A stretch of DNA of 64,000 bases from Acetobacter thailandicus (GTDB taxonomy: Bacteria > Pseudomonadota > Alphaproteobacteria > Acetobacterales > Acetobacteraceae). Positions 23,901 to 33,157 of this stretch are shown here, one piece after another; within the stretch, counting starts at the first letter, position 1; every line of letters begins with the position of its first letter. The position numbers and the translations under genes were made by a program. The notes beneath the pieces were generated by a model, which was not told the DNA's origin, made no database searches, and saw only the letters and a list, made by a program, of their open reading frames with translations. The DNA lies in the NCBI RefSeq assembly GCF_011516655.1, contig NZ_WOSV01000006.1, forward strand, positions 1 through 64,000. Reading direction: 5' to 3'.

Positions 23901-24794
23901 TCAGACGAAGAACGATGTGGCCAGGTGCCCCAGGCGCACTGCAATCGCCGGGTCAGGGCGCTTAAGCAGAACCCCTGATGACCAGCCCCTTTTGCACAGA
24001 GCATTTAAGGTGGCTTCATAGCTTGCACCCATAATACGGGCAGGCAGCATGGCTTTGCGCGGTGCGCGCTTCATCAGTGTAAAAGCCGCTCTGAAATGAT
24101 CTTTTGCCCGTTCAGCCAGAATACGGGCAACACTTTCAAGGCCAGGGCTGTACATAGCTTTAACGGGGTCAGCCGGCACGTCAAAACGTGTCAGCAGCTC
24201 TGATGGCAGATAAAGGCGGCCACGGGCGGCATCTTCTGCAATGTCACGCAGAATGTTGGTGATCTGCAGGGCGCGTCCCAGATGATAGGCAACCTTAATG
24301 GCATTGTCTGAGCTGTCACCAAAGATATGGACAGACATACGCCCTACGGCAGAAGCCACACGGTCACAGTAAAGGTCGAAAGTTTTTTCATCAGGGGCAA
24401 CAATACTGTTTTCTGCATCCATAATCATGCCGTCAATAACAGCATCAAAATCTTTCTGGTGCAGGGCAAAAAAGTGAATGGTGGCCAGCAGAACACGATC
24501 GAGCGGGGTTTCTGCTTTGTTGTCAGAATACATAGCCGCAATACGGCCGTGCCATGCTTCAAGCTCTGCGCGGCGTTGCTCCAGGGGGGCACTGCCGTCG
24601 GCAATATCATCAACGACACGGCAGAAGGCATACAGAGCATACATTCCATAACGGCGCATGGGGGGCAGAACACGCATGCCGGCAGCAAACGACGTGCCTG
24701 CCTGTTTCACGGTTGCCTCTACCCATGCCAGATCAGCCGGGTCGCACCCGAGTGGTGTTGGGGTCTCATGCGTCTGGATCATATGGGATGTCAC
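23901..24794 (-). CDS. hpnD: Presqualene diphosphate synthase HpnD
   Basis: 297 aa from GTG 24794 (AGGT about 9 bases ahead); ATG 24782 is an equal alternative four codons in. It belongs to the squalene/phytoene synthase fold with both metal-binding motifs: FCRVVDDIADG (about residues 60) and LRDIAEDAARGRLYLP (about 185). It also has the YAFCR and MYSPGLE segments typical of HpnD. It joins two farnesyl diphosphates to presqualene diphosphate. Neighbours hpnC (62 bases upstream) and hpnE complete squalene formation. Confidence 0.93.
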   Translation of the reverse strand: MTSHMIQTHETPTPLGCDPADLAWVEATVKQAGTSFAAGMRVLPPMRRYGMYALYAFCRVVDDIADGSAPLEQRRAELEAWHGRIAAMYSDNKAETPLDRVLLATIHFFALHQKDFDAVIDGMIMDAENSIVAPDEKTFDLYCDRVASAVGRMSVHIFGDSSDNAIKVAYHLGRALQITNILRDIAEDAARGRLYLPSELLTRFDVPADPVKAMYSPGLESVARILAERAKDHFRAAFTLMKRAPRKAMLPARIMGASYEATLNALCKRGWSSGVLLKRPDPAIAVRLGHLATSFFV

Positions 24795-24855
24795 GCGTCT
24801 TCTACCTGTTGTTGCGATGTATCTTGAAAGGAGTTCACTTTGTCTGAGCTGTCTT

Positions 24856-25797
24856 TTACAGAACTTTCCGTGCAGGAGAAGCTCCGGGCCAGACTTTCAG
24901 GGCCGCACCCAGTGCATGGAGCACGTCTGATTTTTTCAGACTGACCCGGCCAGCCAGCGGATCTTCACGGCGCAGGCGCAGTGTCAGGCGCTGTGCCAGA
25001 GCCACGATAGCGGCACATTCCATACGAAAGCGCCGGTCTGAAATATAGGCGGGCAGGGTGGCTGCCTGAGCATTCAGTTCATCTGTATTATCCAGCAGTG
25101 TATTAAACACTCTGCGCAACCGTGGTGTGGCACGGCCAGCCAGCAGGTCATCCTGTGTGGCGCCGGCCCGGGCCATCAGGTCTTCCGGCATATAGCAGCG
25201 CCCAAGCAGACGCAGATCTTTCTGGCAGTCCTGAAGGTGGTTGAGAATCTGGAGCGAGGTGCACAAAGCGTCAGATGCAGCATATGCCGCAGGGCTTTCG
25301 CGGTGCAGCGCTATGAGAAAACGCCCGACAGGATTGGCTGAGTAGCGACAGTAACTGACCAGGTCGCTCCATGTTTTGCAGGGGACATTGCGTGCATCGT
25401 CACGAAAGGCAATGGTCAGGTCAGTGGCTGTTTCAAACGGTACCTTTGTTTGCATCAGCGATGTGCGCAAAGCCGCAGCACTCTGCGCATCGTCGCGTGA
25501 TATCGCTTCACGTTTGCCCAGAAGCACATCTTCCATTGCGTTCAGACGTGTGATTTTCTCTTCTGCGTCCAGTGTTTCGCAGTCGGCAATATCGTCAATA
25601 GCACGGGCATAATTATAATAGGCATGTACGTGTGGGCGCAGCTTCTTATCGAGCAGCAGCGAGCCGACAGGAAAATTTTCATCTCCTGAACCTTTTCCTG
25701 ATGAAACATCTCTGGCTCCCCAGACGTCAGCCGGAGGGAGGGAGGATGAGGCCTGCTCTGCCGTAACAGGATGTGTCGGTCTGCGTTTTTTGTTCAT
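24856..25797 (-). CDS. hpnC: Hydroxysqualene synthase HpnC
   Basis: 313 aa from ATG 25797; a further in-frame ATG at 25902 would add a basic 35-residue leader with no family match. The squalene/phytoene synthase fold shows ENFPVGSLLLDKKLRPHVHA, YNYARAIDDIADC (first metal motif) and the second region NHLQDCQKDLRLLGRCYMP, with Gln-Asp in place of Arg-Asp, as is usual in HpnC. It converts presqualene diphosphate to hydroxysqualene. First gene of the hopanoid operon. The 390-bp AT-rich region upstream should hold the promoter. Confidence 0.92.
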   Translation of the reverse strand: MNKKRRPTHPVTAEQASSSLPPADVWGARDVSSGKGSGDENFPVGSLLLDKKLRPHVHAYYNYARAIDDIADCETLDAEEKITRLNAMEDVLLGKREAISRDDAQSAAALRTSLMQTKVPFETATDLTIAFRDDARNVPCKTWSDLVSYCRYSANPVGRFLIALHRESPAAYAASDALCTSLQILNHLQDCQKDLRLLGRCYMPEDLMARAGATQDDLLAGRATPRLRRVFNTLLDNTDELNAQAATLPAYISDRRFRMECAAIVALAQRLTLRLRREDPLAGRVSLKKSDVLHALGAALKVWPGASPARKVL

Positions 25798-26188
25798 AGC
25801 CGGCGTAGTGTATACTGTCTCGTCAGCTCTGCCTACTCCTTGTCTGCGAGATGTTCGCCTGGCCGATTCCAGACAGAGGGCAGGTTCTTTTTGCAGGATC
25901 ATGCTTTCAGTGAAGGGAGTAGAGAGATTATTATCACATAATAAATTTTTTATCGTGATATAGTTTTTATAATAATGGTGATAAATTATTTAAAAACAAT
26001 ACTTATATTTATAATTATATTATTTTTACAGGGTAATTGATGTGAATTTTTATGTTTTTTAGTTTCCTATTTTATTTCGGGTCTGAATTTTTCATTGATT
26101 GTGACGGATGCTGGTTTTGAATTGTCATGTACCAGCTGAAAGCACAGTGTGTCTGGACCAGAATAAAAAGAGAACGTAAAAGTCCGGC
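25798..26188. other. AT-rich divergent intergenic region upstream of hpnC
   Basis: About 390 bases between hpnC (minus) and the Mrr-like gene (plus). The part at 25920-26060 is extremely AT-rich with T/A runs, fitting promoters for both sides. No stable dyad or gene was recognised. Confidence 0.5.
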
Positions 26189-27364
26189 ATGTCTGAACGT
26201 AAACAGAACTGTTCTTATAATGTACCCCGTGCGCATGGCTTAAGGCGTGCTGGCCTGAGCGCTGGTCTGAAGCAGACTTTGCGTGGATTTCTGGCATGTG
26301 CGGGGCTGTCTGCTTTACTGGCCACCTCTGTCTGCGCGCACTCACTGACAAACATCAATGATACCGGGCAGAACATTTGTTCTTTTCAGGGGCAGAGCAT
26401 CCACCCTGTCAGAGAAAGGGAGAGAGCCTCCGTCATCTGCCCTGATGGCCATGGTGTTGCACTGATGAGTGAGGGGCATGTCACTCAGCATAGCGGTACA
26501 TTCTCCGCTTATGCGGCTGAGGTCCTGTCTGCCGTCGGGGCGGTGCTGGTCTGGCTCATGTCGCAGCTTGGTCATGTACTGCCTTCCACCGGCGTATATC
26601 AGGATGGCGGGAAGATATTGATTATTGTCTCTGAGCTGCTTGGTGCTTATGTGCTGCTGCGCCTGTTTTTGAAATACAGGCGCTGGCGTAAGTGCCACCG
26701 GGCTATGGCAGCAGGCAAAAAGCTTATCAGCTCTCTGGCAGAACGCCTGCAGATTCGCCGTAAGCAGCTTGTGTACCAGAACATTTATGGCACCACCATT
26801 TATGATAAATGGGAGCGTGAGAAAAAAGAATTCATGCAGCGCGAGATGCTCAACTGTCTCAGAGAGCGCGGCTATGAGGCTTATTTTGAGCGCGTTAGTG
26901 ATGGTCTGTCGCAATATATTGATAAGGTTGCTTTTGATGAAAGCACGCCTGTTGTCGCAGAGGTTAAAAAGCCCACCAGCCCTGACGTTTACAGCCCCGA
27001 TATGGACCCGTTTGATTATGAGCGTTATTGCGGGCTGATACTGCGCCAGGCAGGGTGGGAGGCTATTGTAACCTCTGAAAGTGGTGACCAGGGGGCTGAT
27101 ATTGTCGCAACCCGTGGCAGGCTGCGGCTGGTTGTGCAGTGCAAATTATATTCCCGTCCTGTCGGGAATGATGCCGTGCAGCAGGTTGTTGCCGCAAGGC
27201 AGCATTATGGCGCGCGCTTTGGGGCTGTGGTGTCTAATGCCTCTTACACAACGGCAGCGCAGCAACTGGCCAGAACTAACAAAGTCTCGCTGCTGCATCA
27301 CGATGAGCTGTTGCAGTATGTGCGTCGTCTTGAACGGGCGAAAGTAACCCGGCTGAGGCAATAA
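26189..27364 (+). CDS. Membrane-anchored Mrr-like restriction endonuclease domain protein
   Basis: 391 aa. The N-terminus holds a hydrophobic segment near residues 30-52 (LRGFLACAGLSALLATSVCA) and two more near 110-160, so the protein is inner-membrane bound. A basic, helical linker follows. The C-terminal 110 residues are a type IV Mrr-like nuclease domain: FDYERYCGLILRQAGWEAIV, then D304 in DQGADIVA, and Q317-C-K319 in the VVQCKLYS strand, giving the D...QxK catalytic set, followed by a VVSNASYT strand. Soluble Mrr cuts methylated DNA; membrane-anchored relatives are poorly characterised. It may act on incoming DNA at the membrane. It stands alone between the hopanoid operon and a ClC gene. 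Confidence 0.82.
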   Translation: MSERKQNCSYNVPRAHGLRRAGLSAGLKQTLRGFLACAGLSALLATSVCAHSLTNINDTGQNICSFQGQSIHPVRERERASVICPDGHGVALMSEGHVTQHSGTFSAYAAEVLSAVGAVLVWLMSQLGHVLPSTGVYQDGGKILIIVSELLGAYVLLRLFLKYRRWRKCHRAMAAGKKLISSLAERLQIRRKQLVYQNIYGTTIYDKWEREKKEFMQREMLNCLRERGYEAYFERVSDGLSQYIDKVAFDESTPVVAEVKKPTSPDVYSPDMDPFDYERYCGLILRQAGWEAIVTSESGDQGADIVATRGRLRLVVQCKLYSRPVGNDAVQQVVAARQHYGARFGAVVSNASYTTAAQQLARTNKVSLLHHDELLQYVRRLERAKVTRLRQ

Positions 27365-27470
27365 ACATGATGTGACACAGCCCGGAGGGGGCTTTCTCTG
27401 CCTTGCGGGTTGTCATCGGGCTGTTAATCCTGCCATGCTGATCTCTCCTTTCATCAGAATGCTGAGAGTT

Positions 27471-28793
27471 ATGTCAGATCATCACGGTGCCTCAGAGGCT
27501 CAAACGGTTTCGCTGCCTGAACCTCCCTGTAGTCTGACAGTTTTGTCTCTTTTATCGCTGGTGGTCGGGGTGGTGGCCGGTGCCCTGTGTGGCGGGTTCA
27601 GGTGGTGCCTTGAACAGGCTGACAGCGTGAGAAACGCGTGGTCACTGCACGCACTGCATGGTTTTCCTGCCGGGCTGCTGCTGGTTGCCGGGGGCGCGGT
27701 CATGGCACTCATCTCGGCATGGATGGTGCGGCGGCTGGCCCCTCTGGCCTCAGGCAGCGGGATCCCACATGTTGAGGCTGTGCTTGCGGGTATGGCGCAG
27801 CCGGCTCCTTTCAGGCTGGTGCCTGTTAAATTTCTGGGGGGCGTGCTGGCCATAGGGGGCGGGCTGGCCCTCGGGCGCGAAGGCCCGAGTGTGCAGATGG
27901 GGGCAACAGCTGCAAATGCTATCGGGCGTTTTGTGCGCCTTGGTGCAGATGACTGCCGCTCACTTCTGGCTGCGGGTGCGGGTGCAGGGCTTGCAACAGC
28001 GTTTAATGCACCGGCTGCGGGTGCTATTTTTGTGCTTGAGGAGCTGGTGGGGCGTTTTAACCCACGCACCGCCTGCTCAGCCCTGGGGGCTTCGGTTGCT
28101 GCTATTCTGATGGCGCGGGCGATGCTGGGTGGCGCACCTGATTTTGTTGTGCCTGACTTTCCGGTTATTCCCCAGGTGTTGCCGCAGTTTCTGTTTTTGC
28201 TGACCGGGCTTGTGACAGGTCTGCTTTCGGTAGTGTATAACCGCACTCTCCTGGCAACGCTGCGCCTGAGCGAGCGCGCGGCTATGAGTGTTGAGGTGCG
28301 TGCGGCCCTGATTGGTGCTCTGGGCGGGCTGATTGTGTGGCTGGCGCCTCATGTTGCCGGAGGGGGCGACTGGCTGACGCAGAATGCCATTAACAACACG
28401 CTGACCTGGCAGATCCTGCCGCTTTTATTTGTCGTGCGTCTGCTTTTCGGTGCGTTATCTTATGCAGCGGCAACGCCAGGTGGCCTGTTTGCCCCGATGC
28501 TGGCATTGGGTGCTCTTGTCGGCCTTGGTTGTGGTGATATTGCACACGTGCTCGCCCCCGGGCTTGTGCATGGTACAATGCCGTTTGTTGTTGTGGGTAT
28601 GTCGGCAATGTTTACCGGTGCTGTGCGTGCTCCGCTGACAGGCATTGTGCTGGTGGTGGAAATGACCAATGCATCTAACCTGCTCTTACCGTTGCTGGCT
28701 GGCAGCTTTGCCGCCATGTTTGTGGCTGACGGCCTGAAAGAAGAGCCTATTTATACGGCACTGCGCAACCGCGTGTCGTTAGATGAACGCTAA
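27471..28793 (+). CDS. ClC-family chloride channel / H+-Cl- antiporter
   Basis: 440 aa from ATG 27471; earlier starts at 27435 or 27459 are possible. It has about ten or more hydrophobic segments and the three selectivity-filter motifs: GSGIPHVEAVL, GREGPSVQMGA (gating glutamate present) and a later GLFAPMLALGA segment. The lengthy helix pattern matches bacterial ClcA-type exchangers, which help acid resistance by coupling proton export to chloride. There are no C-terminal CBS domains. Acid stress is plausible in an acid-producing host, but that link is inference. The gene is monocistronic. Confidence 0.92.
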   Translation: MSDHHGASEAQTVSLPEPPCSLTVLSLLSLVVGVVAGALCGGFRWCLEQADSVRNAWSLHALHGFPAGLLLVAGGAVMALISAWMVRRLAPLASGSGIPHVEAVLAGMAQPAPFRLVPVKFLGGVLAIGGGLALGREGPSVQMGATAANAIGRFVRLGADDCRSLLAAGAGAGLATAFNAPAAGAIFVLEELVGRFNPRTACSALGASVAAILMARAMLGGAPDFVVPDFPVIPQVLPQFLFLLTGLVTGLLSVVYNRTLLATLRLSERAAMSVEVRAALIGALGGLIVWLAPHVAGGGDWLTQNAINNTLTWQILPLLFVVRLLFGALSYAAATPGGLFAPMLALGALVGLGCGDIAHVLAPGLVHGTMPFVVVGMSAMFTGAVRAPLTGIVLVVEMTNASNLLLPLLAGSFAAMFVADGLKEEPIYTALRNRVSLDER

Positions 28794-28910
28794 AGCGTCA
28801 GGTGATGACAACTATAAGCAGTATCACCATATCTTACCGGGGCGCGCGGTTATCCTCCGCTCGTCTCACCCGGGTTTGGGTTCGTGTCATAATGAGAAGG
28901 TCAGAAATCA

Positions 28911-29246
28911 ATGACTACTGCATCAGAGACTGAACTGTCTGCTCTTTTAAAAAAGCTGAAAAACTTTAGTGCCTCCGGTGGTGGCTTTGCTGAGGCCGTT
29001 GGTGGCATTCAGGCTGCGGCTGAAGCCAGTAAGGCCCTTGATAAAAAAACGCATGAGCTGATTGCTCTTGCGGTGGCTGTGACAACACGCTGCTCAGGCT
29101 GCATTGCCATTCATGCCGCTGAGGCAAAAAAGAGCGGTGCAACTGATGAAGAGGTGATTGCCGCACTGGGTACAGCTATCGCGCTGAATGCCGGGGCAGC
29201 CTATGTTTACTCAGCTCAGGCGCTGGAAGCCTTTCAGAAAAGCTGA
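28911..29246 (+). CDS. Carboxymuconolactone decarboxylase/AhpD-family protein
   Basis: 111 aa, a single CMD domain. The AhpD-type redox motif is RCSGCIAIHAAEAKKSGAT, with CxxC plus a downstream His, preceded by KTHELIALAVAVTT. Such small proteins act as peroxidase-linked thiol reductants or decarboxylases; the CxxC favours the former. The start has GAAGGT-like spacing upstream. It is followed 20 bases on by a strong intrinsic terminator, so it is a single-gene unit. Confidence 0.9.
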   Translation: MTTASETELSALLKKLKNFSASGGGFAEAVGGIQAAAEASKALDKKTHELIALAVAVTTRCSGCIAIHAAEAKKSGATDEEVIAALGTAIALNAGAAYVYSAQALEAFQKS

Positions 29247-29265
29247 GAGACCACCCTCAGCCCAC

Positions 29266-29297
29266 AAAAAAAGCCCCGCTGTAAACGGGGCTTTTTT
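29266..29297 (+). terminator. Intrinsic terminator after the AhpD-like gene
   Basis: An A-run and AGCCCCG, loop CTGTAAA, then CGGGGCT and six Ts. The stem is symmetrical with an A-tract on the other side, so it can also stop transcription of the convergent barrel gene (ends 29312). Confidence 0.92.
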
Positions 29298-29311
29298 CCT
29301 GCCGGGAACAC

Positions 29312-30940
29312 TCAGAAGCTGAGTGTCGCGTCACAGTTGAACCAGAACATATTGTTTGTGCCGTTATTAACAACGGGGTCCTGCACCGTGCCACCCCGGT
29401 TGAAGGGGCGTGTGCCGTTAAGTGATTTATCAAGTCTCACCTCGGGGCGCAGGGTAAAGCTGCCTTTGCCCAGGTGCTTATTAATAAATTCAGGGCGATA
29501 GGCTGCCCCAACGGTCATTTCGCCATAGGTTGTGGGGGCTGCGTTAAAATAGGCGTAAGGGCGGTTGCTCAGAGAGTGAACATACGAGGTCGTACCGGTA
29601 TACTGGGTGATAACAGCACCGGTGTTGTCACGAAAAATCTCGCCACGTGCGTTAAACGTCAGAGAGGGGTTGATGTCCCATGCCAGGTAGGAGGTAAAGC
29701 CATACACATCATCGCGAGAGGCATCGTCATGGAGGTAGATGATATCTTCCGTGACAGAGACCTTTTTATTGATGTGATAGGTTGCCAGAAATTCAGCATT
29801 ATACTGCATCAGGTGGTTTGCAGGTTTGCCAATGCCGGCACTGGCCCAGCCATCGGCCGAATAACGGGTCAGGCCGTTATTGCCCTGCGGGCCAAAGCGA
29901 CCAATCGCATGCATGCTCAGTTTGCCGTCAAGCAGGTTGTTCCAGGCAAAGCCAAAATATCCTTTGGGGCGGCTGTTATTGCCTGAGCTGCCAAATGTGA
30001 CGGAGTTACCGGCATCAATACCCATGATCCAGTCCATATGGTCTGTCAGATGCATGGTTGCAACAATACCTACCGTTTCAAACGGTACGATATAGTCTGA
30101 AGCATAGTTGAAGGAGTAGAAAGGCCGGGCCAGAGCCGGTGTGCCCTCAGCTCCCAGAAGGCCGTACATCTGCCCTACCTGCACATCAATACCGTGTTTG
30201 AACAGCCATGGCAGATGAGCGTCAATATGAGCCTGGGTTGGTGCCCACTGATACATGCCTGTCAGGGCGTTTTCACCCATACCAATCGTCGGGTCAAAGC
30301 GTGCGTCAGAGCCATACATTGCCTCGAACACAAAACCAATGCCATAGCCCCCGCCCACAGGGCTGACAGGGTGTGAAAGTGAGCCCATAATCTGGTTCAG
30401 GGTCGTGGTGTTGGCACGGTCAACATAGAACTGTGCAAAGTTGTGCCCTGACTTTGTCCAGGGGTTACCTGACACGCCGGCTTCAACCGTCAGGTGCCCG
30501 ACCAGTCCGTCCCAGTAGCTCAGAGGCTGCCCTTTTCTGGGGGTGAAAAGGTTGCCCACCTGCATGGCCGGAATATCCGGGTCCTGCTTTTGCACATAGT
30601 CCTGCTTAATTTCAGGTTTGACCACAGGCGCGTTCAGCGTGGCAGCAGGGGCCGTCGCACCGGCTGGTGTCAGTGCCGGCGTTGCGCGCTGCCCGGCATT
30701 GGGTGCCATAGGTGACAAAGTGGGGTGGTTAGGGTTGGCTGGTGCTTTACGGCTTCTGTGGGCCGTTGCTTTTTTTGCGGCGCCTGGCCCCATGGGGGAC
30801 AAAGCGGGGTGGTTGGGGTTAGCTGGTACCTTACGCTTTGTATCCATCGCGGAGGATGACGCTGCACGAGCGTGAGCCAGTGCAGGCGCCATTGTTCCGA
30901 GGATAAGACACATCAGTGCAACACGGTTTTTACAGGTCAT
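29312..30940 (-). CDS. Outer-membrane beta-barrel protein (BBP2-like)
   Basis: 542 aa with SD CGGAG before the ATG. The signal peptide is about 25 residues (MTCKNRVALMCLILGTMAPA, L-A-H-A-R-A). Residues about 36-75 hold two near-identical low-complexity units (VPANPNHPALSPMGPGAA and APANPNHPTLSPMAPNAG), then a Pro/Ala linker. The remainder is a barrel of alternating strands, ending in FNCDATLSF with C-terminal Phe. Pieces such as GLVGHLTVEAGVSGNPW, DVQVGQMYGLLG, a DHMDWIMGIDAGN segment and RPEVRLDKS match the BBP2/OmpL-like group of uptake porins. Substrate is unknown. It lies downstream of the ethanolamine genes on the same strand, with a 69-base gap. Confidence 0.85.
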   Translation of the reverse strand: MTCKNRVALMCLILGTMAPALAHARAASSSAMDTKRKVPANPNHPALSPMGPGAAKKATAHRSRKAPANPNHPTLSPMAPNAGQRATPALTPAGATAPAATLNAPVVKPEIKQDYVQKQDPDIPAMQVGNLFTPRKGQPLSYWDGLVGHLTVEAGVSGNPWTKSGHNFAQFYVDRANTTTLNQIMGSLSHPVSPVGGGYGIGFVFEAMYGSDARFDPTIGMGENALTGMYQWAPTQAHIDAHLPWLFKHGIDVQVGQMYGLLGAEGTPALARPFYSFNYASDYIVPFETVGIVATMHLTDHMDWIMGIDAGNSVTFGSSGNNSRPKGYFGFAWNNLLDGKLSMHAIGRFGPQGNNGLTRYSADGWASAGIGKPANHLMQYNAEFLATYHINKKVSVTEDIIYLHDDASRDDVYGFTSYLAWDINPSLTFNARGEIFRDNTGAVITQYTGTTSYVHSLSNRPYAYFNAAPTTYGEMTVGAAYRPEFINKHLGKGSFTLRPEVRLDKSLNGTRPFNRGGTVQDPVVNNGTNNMFWFNCDATLSF

Positions 30941-31009
30941 GGCTCACTCCGGAAAAAAAGCTTTTAAAAAAGAATGGTTTTAATTTTATTTTTCAGGATG
31001 ATTTTTTGA

Positions 31010-32365
31010 TTACTGAGGCTCCTGGCTTTTCATGTAAGCGCGCATGAAGAAGATGCTGAGCACCACCATAAGGCCAACATAAATCATGCAGACCTGAGGG
31101 TTGAAGAATACAACAGCCCCCAGCAGAACAGCCGCTCCACCCAGCGCCAGAGCAGGCAGAACAGGGTAGAAAGGTGCTTTGTAGCTACGCTCCAGATCAG
31201 GCTCGTTTTTGCGCAGACGAAACAGGCTGATCATGCTCATCACATACATGGTCAGTGACCCGAAAACTGACATGGTGACCAGTGTTGCCGTGAGCGACTG
31301 GCCATTGACGGAGATGATGTCGTCAGAGAAAATGGCGGCCATACCAATGACGCCACCCGCAATAGTTGCCGCTGCGGGGGTCTGAAAGCGCGGATGCAGT
31401 TTGCCAAGGAACGCAGGCAGAAAGCCGGCCCGTGCCATGGCGAAAATCTGGCGGGCATAGCCCATAATAATGCCGTGCAGTGAGGCAACCAGACCAAACA
31501 GACCCAGCCAGACCAGCATATGCAGCCAGCCACTATGGGGGCCAACAACGGTTTTCATCGCCTGGGGCAGCGGGTCGTTAAGGTTGGCAAGAGCATGCCA
31601 GTCACCTGCACCACCGGCAAAAATCATTACACCAAAAGCCAGGCTCACCAGGGTCAGCACACCGGCGATATAGGCAACAGGAATAGAGCGTTTCGGGTTG
31701 CTGGCTTCTTCTGCGGCCATTGCCACACCTTCAATAGCGAGGAAGAACCAGATCGCGAAAGGCATAGCCGCGAAAATGCCGCCAATGGCGCCCCAGCCAA
31801 AGTGAGAGCCGCTTACACCCCAGCCGTCATGCATAAAATTGTCCCATGAGAAGGCGGGGGAGACGACACCCATAAACACCAGCAGCTCAAGAATGGCTGC
31901 AATGGTAATGAACAGCTCAAAGGTTGCGGCAATACGCACACCCACGATGTTGAGTGTCATAAAGACAATATAGGCTCCACAGGCAGCCACTTTTGGGGGC
32001 AGGCCAGGAAACTGCACATTCAGATATGCACCAATAGCCAGTGCAATGGCGGGAGGAGCAAAAATGAACTCAACCAGTGTGGCAAGGCCGGCAATCAGCC
32101 CGCCCCACCGGCCCAGGGCGCGTGAGCTGTAGGAGAAAGGGCCGCCGGCATGGGGAATAGCGCAGGTCAGCTCGGTAAAACTGAAGATAAAGCTTGTATA
32201 AATGGCAGCGACAAAAACCGTAGCCAGCAAAAAGCCGAGGGTGCCTGCTGTGGCCCAGCCATAGCTCCAGCCAAAATATTCGCCTGAAATAACGAGGCCG
32301 ACGGCAATGCCCCAGAGATGGAACGCGCTCAGTGACTTATGAAGATGCGCAGGCGCGTTGCTCAT
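31010..32365 (-). CDS. eat: Ethanolamine permease, APC family
   Basis: 451 aa with about 12 hydrophobic segments. The APC-family features include AGLATLVEFIFAPPAIALA, the substrate-loop region HAGGPFSYSSRALGRW and a conserved internal FAIWFFLAIEGVAMAAEEA stretch characteristic of the ethanolamine/amino-acid branch. The ATG overlaps the end of eutC by four bases (ATGA), so translation is coupled. It would import ethanolamine, released from phosphatidylethanolamine, for EutBC. There are no microcompartment shell genes nearby. Confidence 0.93.
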   Translation of the reverse strand: MSNAPAHLHKSLSAFHLWGIAVGLVISGEYFGWSYGWATAGTLGFLLATVFVAAIYTSFIFSFTELTCAIPHAGGPFSYSSRALGRWGGLIAGLATLVEFIFAPPAIALAIGAYLNVQFPGLPPKVAACGAYIVFMTLNIVGVRIAATFELFITIAAILELLVFMGVVSPAFSWDNFMHDGWGVSGSHFGWGAIGGIFAAMPFAIWFFLAIEGVAMAAEEASNPKRSIPVAYIAGVLTLVSLAFGVMIFAGGAGDWHALANLNDPLPQAMKTVVGPHSGWLHMLVWLGLFGLVASLHGIIMGYARQIFAMARAGFLPAFLGKLHPRFQTPAAATIAGGVIGMAAIFSDDIISVNGQSLTATLVTMSVFGSLTMYVMSMISLFRLRKNEPDLERSYKAPFYPVLPALALGGAAVLLGAVVFFNPQVCMIYVGLMVVLSIFFMRAYMKSQEPQ

Positions 32366-33153
32366 ATATCATGATCCTTTTGCAGAAGAGGGGTGGAACT
32401 GTCTGAAAGAACACCTTCTTCAGGGGCGGCGTCTTTCAGGCCGACACCGGTGAGTTTGAGTGTGCGGGCTTCGTTTAAAAACCAGGTGAGCTTGGTGGCC
32501 GCGCCAGAGATGCTCAGCCCGTTGGGGTGAATGTTGGAGAGGCAGTTGCGCGCTGAGTCAGGGCAGCCGGTATAAGGGTTGTAGGTCAGATACACCCCAA
32601 GGCTGTCGGCAACGCTCAGGCCAGGGCGCTCGCCAATCATCATCACGACCATTTTTGCACCCAGGGCGACGGCAATGTCGTCCCCCAGGGCAACGCGCCC
32701 CTGTGTGGCAATGACCAGCGGGGCAATGCGCCAGCCGGTCAGGCGGTCTTTCATCGCTTTATAAAGGGGCACGGCATTTTGTTGTGTCGCGAAGGAGGAG
32801 AGGCCATCTGCCGCGACAAAAACCACATCCCAGTCGCCTTTTGTCAGCTGTGCTGCACAGCCTTCATCCAGGCGGCGGCCCAGGTCAGGCCGGCGCAGAT
32901 AGGTGGGGCGGTCAGGTGCCTGGCTGTGCACCACAAGGCACTCTTCCGGGGCGACAGTGGCCTGAAGAGCAGCAACATCAAGCGGGGTATGCACAGCATC
33001 ACGTGCCTGAGCATGAGCCGCCTGAAAATCAAGCACATCATGTGTTTTCAGGGCGGTGCCTGTGCGTGCCAAGCCAATGCGTGCACGGGTCAGGTGGCGC
33101 AGGCTGTGCCACAGGTCAGCATGTTGTGCGTGGGGGATAATCTCGTCTGACAT
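32362..33153 (-). CDS. eutC: Ethanolamine ammonia-lyase small subunit
   Basis: 263 aa. The family blocks are present: ARIGLARTGTALKTHDVLDF near the start, DWDVVFVAADGLSSFATQQN, VVMMIGERPGLSVADSLGVY, and the CPDSARNCLSNIHPNGLS region that lines the cobalamin site. It forms the adenosylcobalamin-dependent lyase with EutB, converting ethanolamine to acetaldehyde and ammonia. It starts 4 bases after eutB stops and overlaps the permease start, all on the minus strand. Confidence 0.96.
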   Translation of the reverse strand: MSDEIIPHAQHADLWHSLRHLTRARIGLARTGTALKTHDVLDFQAAHAQARDAVHTPLDVAALQATVAPEECLVVHSQAPDRPTYLRRPDLGRRLDEGCAAQLTKGDWDVVFVAADGLSSFATQQNAVPLYKAMKDRLTGWRIAPLVIATQGRVALGDDIAVALGAKMVVMMIGERPGLSVADSLGVYLTYNPYTGCPDSARNCLSNIHPNGLSISGAATKLTWFLNEARTLKLTGVGLKDAAPEEGVLSDSSTPLLQKDHDI

Positions 33154-33157
33154 GCTC

